Counted from the stretch's first letter, positions 1 to 6,251 are shown. The stretch is 10,868 nucleotides of DNA from Chloroflexota bacterium (GCA_021789355.1 JAJYJR010000138.1:1-10868); one strand, 5' to 3'. Numbers and translations: made by a program. The notes: a model not told the origin generated them from the letters alone.

Positions 1-959
1 ATGACGGGGGAGCCATCGACCCGGCGCTCGAGGCCGAATGGTGCCCCGTCGACCAGTACACCGGCGGCGCCGAGCACGCGGTGATGCACCTGCTGTACAG
101 CCGTTTCTTCGCCAAGGCGCTGGCCGATCTCGGGCTGGTGCACGAGCGCGAGCCGTTTCGGCGGCTGTTCAACCAGGGGCAGATCCTGGGCGCCGACGGC
201 GAACGGATGAGCAAGAGCCGCGGCAACGTCCAGGACCCCGACGAGCTGGTACAGCGCCACGGTGCCGACACCGTCCGCCTGTTCCTGATGTTCATGGGTC
301 CCTGGGACCAGGGCGGGCCATGGAGCTCCACCGGCATCGGTGGCATCAGCCGGTTCCTCAACCGCGCGTGGACGGTGGTGCTCGATCCGACCGGCGTGGA
401 AGCGAGCGACCCTGATGCGGGGCGGCTGCCGGCAGGTGAGACGGCGGCGGACGCCGAGCGCGCGCTGTTGACGGCCGCCCACCGAACGCTGAAGCAGGTG
501 ACCGGCGAGTTCGAGGGCTACCGCTTCAACACCATGGTCGCGCACCTGATGGAGCTGACCAACGTGCTGATGCGCTACCGGGGGACGGAGGCGGCGGGCG
601 GCCCGGCGTGGAACGAGGCGGTCGACCTGCTGCTGCACATGCTCGCGCCCTCCGCCCCGCACGTCGCCGAGGAGCTCTGGTCGCGGCGGCTCGAGGCCCG
701 CAGCGAGACCTGGCGGTCGGTCCACGCGGAGCCGTGGCCGGCCTGGAACGAGGCGCTGGTCGCCGAGGACACCATCGAGCTGCCCGTGCAGGTGAACGGC
801 AAGCTGCGCGATCGCGTGCAGGTGGCGGCCGGGCTGTCACCCTCGGAGATCGAAACGGTCGTGCTGCAGCGGGAGAAGATCCGGGCGATCCTGGGCGGCC
901 GCACACCGGATCGCGTCATCCACGTCCCAGGCCGGCTGGTCAACATCGTCGTCGAATGA
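1..959 (+). CDS. leuS: Leucyl-tRNA synthetase, C-terminal part (5' truncated by window edge)
   Basis: This class I aminoacyl-tRNA synthetase charges tRNA-Leu with leucine in the cytoplasm. The first complete codon is at position 3 and 318 residues are visible. The frame enters with the conserved [19 protein letters not shown] segment of the catalytic core. It then carries the KMSKS signature as RMSKSRGNV (about 204-230), the [14 protein letters not shown] stretch and the helical anticodon-binding domain. It ends with the VNGKLRD element and the typical [11 protein letters not shown]-terminus. The tail is complete; the N-terminal catalytic and editing parts lie outside the window. The stop overlaps the start of the next small membrane-protein gene (ATGA). 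Base composition is typical of the high-GC backbone. The identification is firm because the motifs and their order are diagnostic. Confidence 0.97.
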   Translation, partial: DGGAIDPALEAEWCPVDQYTGGAEHAVMHLLYSRFFAKALADLGLVHEREPFRRLFNQGQILGADGERMSKSRGNVQDPDELVQRHGADTVRLFLMFMGPWDQGGPWSSTGIGGISRFLNRAWTVVLDPTGVEASDPDAGRLPAGETAADAERALLTAAHRTLKQVTGEFEGYRFNTMVAHLMELTNVLMRYRGTEAAGGPAWNEAVDLLLHMLAPSAPHVAEELWSRRLEARSETWRSVHAEPWPAWNEALVAEDTIELPVQVNGKLRDRVQVAAGLSPSEIETVVLQREKIRAILGGRTPDRVIHVPGRLVNIVVE

Positions 960-1234
960 AGCGCAATCCTGCCGGACGCTCCTTCCTCGCAGGCAAGGTC
1001 GGAGGCCTGCGCGAGCGCATACGCCCAGTTGCGTTCGTTGCCGGTGCTTTGCTGTCCGGCCTTATGGGCTTCGGTGTCGGCTTGCTCTGGGTGTCCGCTG
1101 TCGCCCCGGTTCTCGTTCCTAGCGCGGACGACACGCCGATGCGGCGCTCAGTCGTGTTCATGGCGTATGTGCTGTGGGGCGGCGTTACCCTGGGCGGGAC
1201 GGCGGTGAGCTGGCACCGAACACACCGCGGCTGA
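956..1234 (+). CDS. Small two-TM membrane protein, unknown function
   Basis: A 92-residue protein starts at an ATG whose last two bases are the first two of the leuS stop (ATGA), suggesting translational coupling to leuS. The first 23 residues are basic (many R/K). Two hydrophobic segments follow, at about residues 24-46 ([20 protein letters not shown]) and 65-84 ([17 protein letters not shown]). They are separated by a short loop containing ADDTP, and the tail is basic (HRTHRG). The hairpin topology with positive ends fits a small inner-membrane protein with both termini inside. I recognise no family. The last 50 bp overlap the 3' end of the convergent minus-strand gene, so either C-terminus could be mis-called. 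The leuS overlap and two clean helices favour a real gene. Confidence 0.62.
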   Translation: MKRNPAGRSFLAGKVGGLRERIRPVAFVAGALLSGLMGFGVGLLWVSAVAPVLVPSADDTPMRRSVVFMAYVLWGGVTLGGTAVSWHRTHRG

Positions 1235-1646
1235 CGCCATCGTTCGAACACCACTCCGATGCCGTCGTGAACTCCGCCCGCAGGTCCGCCTCCGCCGACG
1301 GATTGTCGACCCACCCGCCGGCGAATGCCTGCCCGGGTTTCCAGCACGGCGCCAGAACGAGCGCGGGCCGTGGAACCGGCCCGAACGCCACATCGTAGAC
1401 ATCCACCCTGACGATGAACGACCGCCTGGGGTAGATCTCATACGACCGTATGGCCGTTCGCAGTGGCGGCAATGGGACGTCGATAGCCGACCAGAACTGT
1501 CTTCGAATGGCATCCCCGAGGCCTGCGGCCTCAACCGGTTCAGGTGCGTCCGCGGCGGCCACCATCATCGAGAACACCGGCGGCACAATCGTGGCGGCGC
1601 CTATGGTGACCACGATGAGCGAGATGGCCGCCGCGGTCTTCTTCAC
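1185..1646 (-). CDS. Exported or membrane-anchored protein, unknown function (third gene of minus operon)
   Basis: A 153-residue protein begins at GTG (1646-1644), overlapping the previous gene's stop by four bases (GTGA), which implies coupled translation. Residues 1-32 (MKKTAAAISLIVVTIGAATI and the following hydrophobic stretch) look like a signal peptide or N-terminal anchor. The remainder would be extracytoplasmic and holds two cysteines (LAPCWKPG and SEWCSND) that could form a disulfide. A recognisable core runs from SYEIYPRRSFIVRVDVYDVAFG to GGWVDNPSAEADLRAEF. I do not recognise a family. The 3' end runs 50 bp into the convergent small membrane-protein gene, so the last 15-20 residues (rich in S, P, G) are the least certain part. 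Confidence 0.6.
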   Translation of the reverse strand: MKKTAAAISLIVVTIGAATIVPPVFSMMVAAADAPEPVEAAGLGDAIRRQFWSAIDVPLPPLRTAIRSYEIYPRRSFIVRVDVYDVAFGPVPRPALVLAPCWKPGQAFAGGWVDNPSAEADLRAEFTTASEWCSNDGVSRGVFGASSPPSRPG

Positions 1647-2305
1647 GAGTTGTTCGGAAGCTTCTTCGACCAGCTACCGATCGGGTCGTAGTTCTGGACG
1701 TTCAGGTTCTTGTCACCGTACTCGATCTGGACGACCACATGATCCAGCACGGGACTCGTGTTGTTGAAGGCATTCTCCGCCTCCTGGTCCCACTGAAGGT
1801 AGCCGTGGTAGTTCACGTTCGCGGCAATCGTCCCGGGATCGTTGACGACGAAACTCACTTCCTCGAAGTGCTGGGCCGCCTGCTGGAAGGCGTCCGCCAC
1901 GTAGATGCTGTTGTACGGGAGATCGGAGTCGTGCCCCCCTGTGTAGTTGTAGGAGGTTTCTGGGAAGACCTGCTGCTCCACCTGGATCGTGTGCGTGGAC
2001 CGTTCGGCCACCAGCTTCGCGACGGCCGTACTGCTCCAGCGCAGATACGTCTCCTTGAACCAATCGTGTGACGGCTCGCACCACTCGTACTCATTGGAGT
2101 CGTGCCAGGTGTTGTCCACCGAGTAGCTGCCCGTCAGGCCGTCCGGGTTGTCATTACCCGGATACCCACTTGCAGATGCCGAATCAGAGCCATTCCAGGC
2201 CCCGTTGTCGACCGAGCACGTCACGTTCGTCGCATGCACGGGCGCGACCAGAGAGGACACCAGGACGAGCGCAACCACAAGGGCCCCGGAGGTCCGGCGG
2301 TACAT
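1643..2305 (-). CDS. Secreted protein, unknown function (second gene of minus operon)
   Basis: A 220-residue protein starts with a classic signal peptide: basic MYRR, a hydrophobic core (ALVVALVLVSSLVAP) and an Ala-x-Ala-like cleavage site after VHA at about residue 25. The mature part is rich in N, D, S, Y and aromatic residues, unusual for this Ala/Arg-rich genome. It has two cysteines (NVTCSVDN and YEWCEPSHDW) that could form a disulfide, and no lipobox or further TM segment, so release to the cell surface or medium is likely. Its ATG overlaps the upstream stop as TAATG, with GGGAGGG five bases before the ATG as ribosome-binding site. Its own stop overlaps the next gene as GTGA. I do not recognise the family. 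Codon use is visibly less G/C-extreme than in the oxidase genes. Confidence 0.75.
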   Translation of the reverse strand: MYRRTSGALVVALVLVSSLVAPVHATNVTCSVDNGAWNGSDSASASGYPGNDNPDGLTGSYSVDNTWHDSNEYEWCEPSHDWFKETYLRWSSTAVAKLVAERSTHTIQVEQQVFPETSYNYTGGHDSDLPYNSIYVADAFQQAAQHFEEVSFVVNDPGTIAANVNYHGYLQWDQEAENAFNNTSPVLDHVVVQIEYGDKNLNVQNYDPIGSWSKKLPNNS

Positions 2306-3213
2306 TACATCCCTCCCTTGGCGTTGGCGGCTGCCGGGACGAAGGGGTAGGGCTCACCCGCCCGGTCGCGACTCAACACCCACGCGTCGAACACATCGAT
2401 CGGCGCCACGAGCCGCACGTGCGCGGCCGCTCCCACAAAGGGCGCGAGCAGGTCCGTGTACGGATCGAAGAGCAGCACGTCGGGCTCCTCTAGCAGTTGG
2501 CCGACGGCGGCGGCCGATGCCGACAGCACGGCGCCGTGGACGGTCAGCCGGGCGGATCCAAGCTGCGCGGCGACCGCATCAGCAGCATGCGCCTGGCTTA
2601 GAACGGACCGCATTTCACTCAGAACGACCGTCTTCGGTTGCCGCCAGAAGGAAGAGGCATCCGGTCCATACCCCGCTCGCGTGATCCACTGATCCCCCAG
2701 CCAGACGTCCACGTCCGCGTCGGTGATGCCTAGGCCGAGCGTGTCGCGGAGGTCGAGAAGCCGTTCCAGATCCACGAAGCCTGCGAAGGCCAGCCGCCCC
2801 TGGACCGTCCCTCCGGCCGTGGCAAGCGCTACCGCTGCGGTCCTGCGTTCCGCGAGGTACACAGACAGGGCGCGATCCGTATCGAGGTCCGCTGTTGGGG
2901 TGACGTCGAGCCAGAAAGGCGTCAGGCCGCTCGCTGTCAGCCGGACTCGTCCTGCTGCGGCCTGTGACTCCACCGCGAGCGGGGCATCAAGCACGGACGA
3001 ATCGAGATGCTTCTGCACGAGGAAGGCGCGCATGTCGTCAAGCGCAGCGCTGGCGCGCGGGTCGCCAGCGGCCGCAGCCGCCTGGAGTCGCTCCATGATC
3101 GCACCGCCCGCGCCCTGAGCACTCGTCACGGATCCCGGGACGGGGCTCCACAACGGCGCGGTCAGCGCTGCGGCCCCGAGGATCGCAGCGACCAGCAGAC
3201 CTTCTCTTCTCAT
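2305..3213 (-). CDS. Exported protein of about 302 residues, unknown function (first gene of minus operon)
   Basis: I chose the ATG at 3213-3211 (MRREGLLVAAILGAAALTAP). It gives a normal signal peptide directly and has GGAGGG eight bases upstream. The longer open frame back to 3405 would put 64 atypical residues before that signal. After the signal (residues 1 to about 30) comes a mature domain of about 270 residues. It starts with a helical stretch (AIMERLQAAAAAGDPRASAA), followed by a mixed region with DVWLGDQWITRAGYG. It ends with a GAVLSASAAAVGQLLEEPDV-like segment leading to LLFDPYTDLL, reminiscent of beta-strand/helix modules of secreted actinobacterial-type proteins. I name no family. 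It heads the three-gene operon and faces away from the membrane LuxR gene across a 186-bp gap. Confidence 0.72.
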   Translation of the reverse strand: MRREGLLVAAILGAAALTAPLWSPVPGSVTSAQGAGGAIMERLQAAAAAGDPRASAALDDMRAFLVQKHLDSSVLDAPLAVESQAAAGRVRLTASGLTPFWLDVTPTADLDTDRALSVYLAERRTAAVALATAGGTVQGRLAFAGFVDLERLLDLRDTLGLGITDADVDVWLGDQWITRAGYGPDASSFWRQPKTVVLSEMRSVLSQAHAADAVAAQLGSARLTVHGAVLSASAAAVGQLLEEPDVLLFDPYTDLLAPFVGAAAHVRLVAPIDVFDAWVLSRDRAGEPYPFVPAAANAKGGM

Positions 3214-3399
3214 CCTACCTGCCCTCCAACATTCGGTCAGCCCCGGGACGTCCGCCCCAGGGGACGGGTTGAGTGTCCGCTCGGAGAGCCGAGTTGGGTG
3301 GGTGGGAAACAGGTATGACGCGGGTAGGACCACGGCGCAGGCGACGTCTCTGATGCGGGCGGCGGGTTGGGCTTCGTGCGAAGCTATGCCAACGTGAAC
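3214..3399. promoter_or_regulatory. Divergent intergenic region between exported-protein operon and membrane LuxR gene
   Basis: This 186-bp gap separates two divergent transcription units and must hold promoters for both, but no convincing -35/-10 pair is visible on either strand. It contains a short inverted repeat, CTCGG-4 nt-CCGAG (3280-3293), and GGACGTCC (3246-3253). Just before the LuxR start is GCTTCGTGCGAAGC (3371-3384). The minus-strand ribosome-binding site GGAGGG sits eight bases before the ATG at 3213. The function as a shared control region is inferred from gene orientation. Confidence 0.5.
3371..3384. promoter_or_regulatory. Candidate operator: GCTTCG-TG-CGAAGC inverted repeat
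   Basis: Two perfect 6-bp arms are separated by two bases and end 15 bp before the preferred ATG of the membrane LuxR gene, in the divergent control region. LuxR-type dimers bind inverted repeats, so autoregulation or control of the facing operon is possible. A 6-bp repeat is easily found by chance in GC-rich DNA. If translation begins at TTG 3367 or GTG 3376 instead of ATG 3400, the site would fall in or at the start of coding sequence. Confidence 0.25.
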
Positions 3400-4131
3400 A
3401 TGCACCGGGTTTCCGTCGATCAGACCGTTGTCCTTGTCGGATACCGGTGGGCCGTCCTGGTCGCAGCGTTGTTCGGGGCCCTGCTCGCCAGCACCCCCAT
3501 GTCGCCGCCGTCCGCCGCAGGTGCGCTGGGGGCAACCGTGCTGTCAGTTGGCTTCAGCGTTGCCCTGGTGAAACCGAGCGCCCTCGGCTGGCCCGTACCG
3601 CTCTTGCTGACGGATCTGGCGGTCGCAGGGCTCTGCGTTGCGCTGACCGGGGGTGCTGGCTCCGCGTTCGTGCTGTATATGACGGCCCCTCTGCTCATTC
3701 CTGCACTGCGGCTCGACGGGAAGTCGCTAGCCCTGGCGATCGCGGTCGCCGTATGGCTGTACGGTGCAGCCCTGGTCGTGGACGGCCGACTGGACGCCAT
3801 TGGCAAAGCCGTCGACGACATCGCGATGCTGATCTTGGTGCCCACTCTCGGTTACGGTTCCCTGCGCATCGCGGCCGATGCGAGCCCGGACGATGTGACC
3901 GTGCCGATGCTCGACGAAGCGGACGCGGCGTTGCTGCGCCGGCTTGCCCGCGGCCTTACGTACAAGCAGATCGCCGCGGAGACCTTGCTCAGCGTGGATA
4001 GCGTGAAAGTCTCAGTGGCGCGGCTGTATCGGCGCCTCGGAGCCAGAACACGCGCGGAAGCCATCGCGCGGGCACGTGAACTCGGTCTTCTGGACTCAGG
4101 TCCTGCAGAAAGTCGCGGCCCACGCAAGTAG
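3400..4131 (+). CDS. Membrane-embedded LuxR-type transcriptional regulator (one-component)
   Basis: A 243-residue protein from ATG 3400. In-frame TTG 3367, GTG 3376 and GTG 3394 also exist, and none of the four has a clear Shine-Dalgarno. Residues 10-157 form about six hydrophobic segments (around 16-32, 41-57, 66-82, 88-103, 109-127 and 139-156). They resemble the N-terminal sensor domains of some actinobacterial histidine kinases. After a short linker, residues 172-230 are a LuxR/GerE helix-turn-helix: LDEADAALLRRLARGLTYKQ, then IAAETLLSVDSVKVSVARLY with RRLGARTRAEAI. No kinase, receiver or PAS domain is visible, so signal reception in the membrane and DNA binding would be in one chain. It faces the exported-protein operon, the natural candidate target. 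The stimulus is unknown. Confidence 0.82.
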   Translation: MHRVSVDQTVVLVGYRWAVLVAALFGALLASTPMSPPSAAGALGATVLSVGFSVALVKPSALGWPVPLLLTDLAVAGLCVALTGGAGSAFVLYMTAPLLIPALRLDGKSLALAIAVAVWLYGAALVVDGRLDAIGKAVDDIAMLILVPTLGYGSLRIAADASPDDVTVPMLDEADAALLRRLARGLTYKQIAAETLLSVDSVKVSVARLYRRLGARTRAEAIARARELGLLDSGPAESRGPRK

Positions 4132-4134
4132 ACA

Positions 4135-4151
4135 CCGCGGAAAGCGCGCGG
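4135..4151 (+). terminator. Weak hairpin just after the membrane LuxR gene
   Basis: CCGCG (4135-4139) can pair with CGCGG (4147-4151) across a 7-nt loop, starting four bases after the stop codon. There is no T-tract after it, so it is at best a weak or factor-assisted terminator. Such short GC stems are common here by chance. Confidence 0.2.
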
Positions 4152-4224
4152 GGAGTAGATGCCGGTGCTGAAGATCCCCTGGGTGCCATCCGGGCCGCTT
4201 CCTGCACGGATGGTGAGCAGGCTC

Positions 4225-4265
4225 TTGCCCGTGGCGCCGCTGCGGCAGATGATGCATTTGTCATC
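4225..4265 (+). promoter_or_regulatory. Candidate promoter and overlapping operator of the XRE/nucleotidyltransferase pair
   Basis: TTGCCC (4225-4230) and GATGAT (4248-4253) are separated by 17 bases, each matching the sigma-70 consensus at 4 of 6 positions. A 5-bp inverted repeat, GATGA (4248-4252) and TCATC (4261-4265), overlaps the -10-like element and ends next to the AGGAGG ribosome-binding site. That arrangement would suit autorepression by the XRE protein, as in many HTH-antitoxin operons. The local AT-richness stands out against the surroundings. The call rests on pattern and position only. Confidence 0.3.
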
Positions 4266-4279
4266 AGGAGGACGGCGGC

Positions 4280-4606
4280 ATGACGGTGGCGGGCAGGATG
4301 CTGCGGCACGCGCGGCGGTCGAAGGGATGGACGCAGCGGGAGCTGGCGCGGGCGTCGGGCATCCCGCAGGAGACGATCGCGCGGATCGAGCGCGGGCGGA
4401 TCGACCCCCGCGTCGGAACGCTGGACCGGCTGCTGGAGGCGTGCAGCTGGGGGCTCGAGCTCGAGCCACGCCTCGGCATCGGCATCGACCGCACCGTGAT
4501 CCGCCGGCTCATCGCGATGCCGGACGAGGAGCGGCTCCAGCTGGCGCTTGCGTCCGATCAACGGTACGAGGAGTTCCGACGGGCCTTCCGGAAGGTCGCC
4601 GAATGA
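4280..4606 (+). CDS. XRE-family helix-turn-helix protein, probable antitoxin/repressor
   Basis: A 108-residue cytoplasmic DNA-binding protein starts at ATG 4280, with AGGAGG at 4266-4271, eight bases upstream. Residues 5-60 form a Cro/C1-type HTH: LRHARRSKGWTQRELARASG, then IPQETIARIERGRIDPRVGT and LDRLLEACSWGLEL. The C-terminal 45 residues are charged and helical (IRRLIAMPDEERLQLALASD, then a basic end) and may contact the partner. Its stop overlaps the start of the nucleotidyltransferase gene as ATGA. A small XRE gene directly before a small nucleotidyltransferase is a recurrent toxin-antitoxin-like order, with the HTH protein usually acting as antitoxin and autorepressor. That role is inferred here. 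HTH assignment is secure. Confidence 0.88.
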   Translation: MTVAGRMLRHARRSKGWTQRELARASGIPQETIARIERGRIDPRVGTLDRLLEACSWGLELEPRLGIGIDRTVIRRLIAMPDEERLQLALASDQRYEEFRRAFRKVAE

Positions 4607-5106
4607 GCGAAGCGTCCGTGTTCCAGCCCGGCCGGATCCTCGAGGTGCTCGTACGCCATGACATTCGGTTCGTCGTCATCGGCGGGATCGCGGCGCAGGC
4701 CCACGGCTCGACGTCGGCGACGCGCGACCTCGACGTCTGCTACTCGCGCGACCCGAACAACCTGTGTGCGATCGTGGAGGCCCTCGCCGACCTGCAGGCG
4801 ATCCGTCGGGACCTCCCCTCGGGAGTCACGGTGCCACCAGTGGACATCCGCACGCTCCGGCTCGGCGACCTGTTCCTGTTCGAGACAGAGTCGGGCCCGC
4901 TCGACCTGCTCAGCTCGCCTGACCCGGGCCTCGACTACGAGCAGCTGGCCCGGACGGCCGTGCCGTTCGAGATCGAGGGGCACCGCGTGCTGGTCGCCTC
5001 GGTCGACGACCTCATCCGCATGAAGCGCGCGGCCGGCCAGCCCAAGGATCGGATCGAGCTCGAGGTGCTGGGGGCACTGCGCGAGGAGCTCGACCGGCGG
5101 GCCTGA
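4603..5106 (+). CDS. Small nucleotidyltransferase-fold protein, probable toxin partner
   Basis: A 167-residue protein starts at the ATG overlapping the XRE gene's stop. It shows the DNA polymerase beta-like nucleotidyltransferase pattern: VVIGGIAAQAHGSTSATRDL (residues 24-43), acidic pair D42-L-D44, and a likely third carboxylate D101 in SGPLDLL. The C-terminal DDLIRMKRAAGQPKD with the following IELEVL (136-156) is typical of AbiEii-like/DUF6036-type stand-alone nucleotidyltransferases encoded beside HTH genes. Members of this broad group include toxins that add nucleotides to tRNA or protein targets. Substrate and toxicity cannot be read from the sequence. All catalytic carboxylates seem intact, so the gene is probably functional. 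Its stop codon (5104-5106) lies inside the first copy of a 20-bp tandem array. Confidence 0.85.
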   Translation: MSEASVFQPGRILEVLVRHDIRFVVIGGIAAQAHGSTSATRDLDVCYSRDPNNLCAIVEALADLQAIRRDLPSGVTVPPVDIRTLRLGDLFLFETESGPLDLLSSPDPGLDYEQLARTAVPFEIEGHRVLVASVDDLIRMKRAAGQPKDRIELEVLGALREELDRRA

Positions 5107-5206
5107 CGGCGAGGCCTCCTGCCTGACGGCGAGGCTTCCTGCCTGACGGCGAGGCTTCCTGCCTGACGGCGAGGCTTCCTGCCTGACGGCGAGGCTTCCT
5201 GCCTGA
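5101..5206. repeat. Tandem array: five 20-bp units plus a 6-bp partial copy
   Basis: The unit GCCTGACGGCGAGGCTTCCT occurs head-to-tail at 5101, 5121, 5141, 5161 and 5181, followed by the partial copy GCCTGA (5201-5206). Copies 2-5 are identical; copy 1 differs by one base (C for T at unit position 16). The first copy contains the stop codon of the nucleotidyltransferase gene, so four and a half copies are its 3' untranslated region. Within each unit GCCT can pair with AGGC across 7 nt, and AGGC can also pair with the next copy's GCCT, so a transcript could fold into alternative short stems. The near-identity suggests recent slippage expansion. There are no spacers, so this is not CRISPR. Confidence 0.95.
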
Positions 5207-5391
5207 TTCCCGCCAGGCGACGAGTGCGCCGGCTGGTCGCCGGTCCGCCCGGCACCCGTCTGCGAATATCGTTGCAGATAGCGGCCTGACGCACGATTTC
5301 CCCGGGGCTGCCCGGCCCTTCCTGCGATGCCGCCTGGGGGCACAGCCGCGACTGCACCGCCGCCCCGCATAGTCGTCAGCTGGCGGGAATC
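5205..5391. repeat. 187-bp segment bounded by imperfect 19-bp inverted repeats
   Basis: The left arm 5205-5223 and right arm 5373-5391 are complementary at 17 of 19 positions: GATTCCCGCCAG against CTGGCGGGAATC (12/12), then two mismatches, then GACGA against TCGTC (5/5). The left arm grows out of the last partial unit of the 20-bp array. The interior includes a hairpin CCGGC-5 nt-GCCGG (5229-5243) and no plausible gene. It could be a small non-autonomous element with terminal inverted repeats or a structured RNA. No target-site duplication is evident. Its identity is unresolved. Confidence 0.55.
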
Positions 5392-5529
5392 CGTCCAGGT
5401 GCCGCGATGATGCACTGGCTTGGCCCACCGCGCGCGCGATCGGGGCGGCGTGATCGCGCGCATCCGCCGTTCGATCGCCGACGCCTGACGGTGCTGCCGC
5501 GCCCGTCGCGCGGTGGTAGCGTGGCGGCG
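5392..5529. other. Leader of the PAS-LuxR gene, no recognised element
   Basis: Between the inverted-repeat segment and the preferred start of the PAS-LuxR gene lie 138 bases. The reading frame of the PAS-LuxR gene is open back to ATG 5407, but the extra 41 residues are arginine-rich and low in complexity, so I treat them as untranslated. No clear promoter or Shine-Dalgarno sequence is visible. Confidence 0.4.
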
Positions 5530-6225
5530 ATGAGCGCGCGACACGGCCCTCCGTCGGCGGCCCCCGAGGCCCGCCCGACGCGCGACCCGGCAGCGCCTGA
5601 GTACCTGCGCGCCCTGCGCAGCGCCGACGGCCTGTTCGTCACCGATGGCCGGCAGCGCATCGTCAGCTGGTCGGATTCGGCCCAGCGCATCCTGGGCCAT
5701 GCGGCGCACGAGGTCCTGGGGCGCCCCTGCTACGAGGTCATGGCAGGCTCCGAGCCGAACGGCCACCCCGTCTGCCGGCGGAACTGCCGGGTAGCCGCAA
5801 ACGCTCGACGGGGCCGGGTCACCGCCGCCTACGACGTCGTCGCCCACACGCGCGGGGCAGGCCGCGCGTACCTCACCAACAGCGTCGTCCTGGCGGGCGA
5901 GCAGGGCGGGACGCCCCCCTACCTGCTGCACCTCTTCCGGGCACATGGCCCCCGTGTCGATGAGCGCGACGACGTCACCCCGGTCGAGCTGCCGCCCGGC
6001 ACGCCCGATCCTGCCAGCGTCCCGGCCGTGGTGCAGCCGCTGAGCCGCCGCGAGCTGGAAGTGCTGCGCCTCCTCGTCGGCGGGCTGTCGACGGCCGAGA
6101 TCGCCCAGGCCCTCACCATCAGCCGCTTCACCGCGCGTAACCACGTCAACAACCTCGAGCGCAAGCTCGGGGCGCACAACCGCGTCGAGGTGGTGGTGCT
6201 GGCCACCTACCACCGCCTCATCTGA
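5530..6225 (+). CDS. PAS-domain LuxR-type transcriptional regulator with three-cysteine PAS motif
   Basis: A 231-residue cytoplasmic regulator. I chose ATG 5530, about 30 codons before the PAS core; upstream in-frame ATGs at 5407 and 5410 add an atypical arginine-rich stretch. Residues 26-138 are a PAS domain (SADGLFVTDGRQRIVSWSDS, then AQRILGHAAHEVLGRPCYEV). Cysteines at C67, C82 and C86 lie in the pattern GRPCYE...GHPVCRRNC, known from a group of PAS sensors and compatible with metal or redox chemistry. Residues 170-227 are a LuxR HTH (LSRRELEVLRLLVGGLSTAE, then IAQALTISRFTARNHVNNLE and RKLGAHNRVE). No receiver domain is seen, so it is probably a one-component sensor. It lies 209 bp upstream of the oxidase operon in the same direction, suggesting control of respiration. 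Confidence 0.85.
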   Translation: MSARHGPPSAAPEARPTRDPAAPEYLRALRSADGLFVTDGRQRIVSWSDSAQRILGHAAHEVLGRPCYEVMAGSEPNGHPVCRRNCRVAANARRGRVTAAYDVVAHTRGAGRAYLTNSVVLAGEQGGTPPYLLHLFRAHGPRVDERDDVTPVELPPGTPDPASVPAVVQPLSRRELEVLRLLVGGLSTAEIAQALTISRFTARNHVNNLERKLGAHNRVEVVVLATYHRLI

Positions 6226-6251
6226 TCGCGCGTCGCCTTCAGCCGCCTGCA

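Noticed and set aside
3214..3405. N-terminal extension of the first exported protein back to 3405
   Set aside because: It would place 64 unlikely residues before a good signal peptide that has its own Shine-Dalgarno. It would also overlap the regulator's start region.
5101..5206. CRISPR array
   Set aside because: The 20-bp units are directly contiguous with no spacers, and no cas genes are present.
5260..5277. CTGC...GCAG inverted repeat around GAATATCGTT as an operator
   Set aside because: Only the outer four bases pair consistently and the interior is not symmetric, which is too weak to call.
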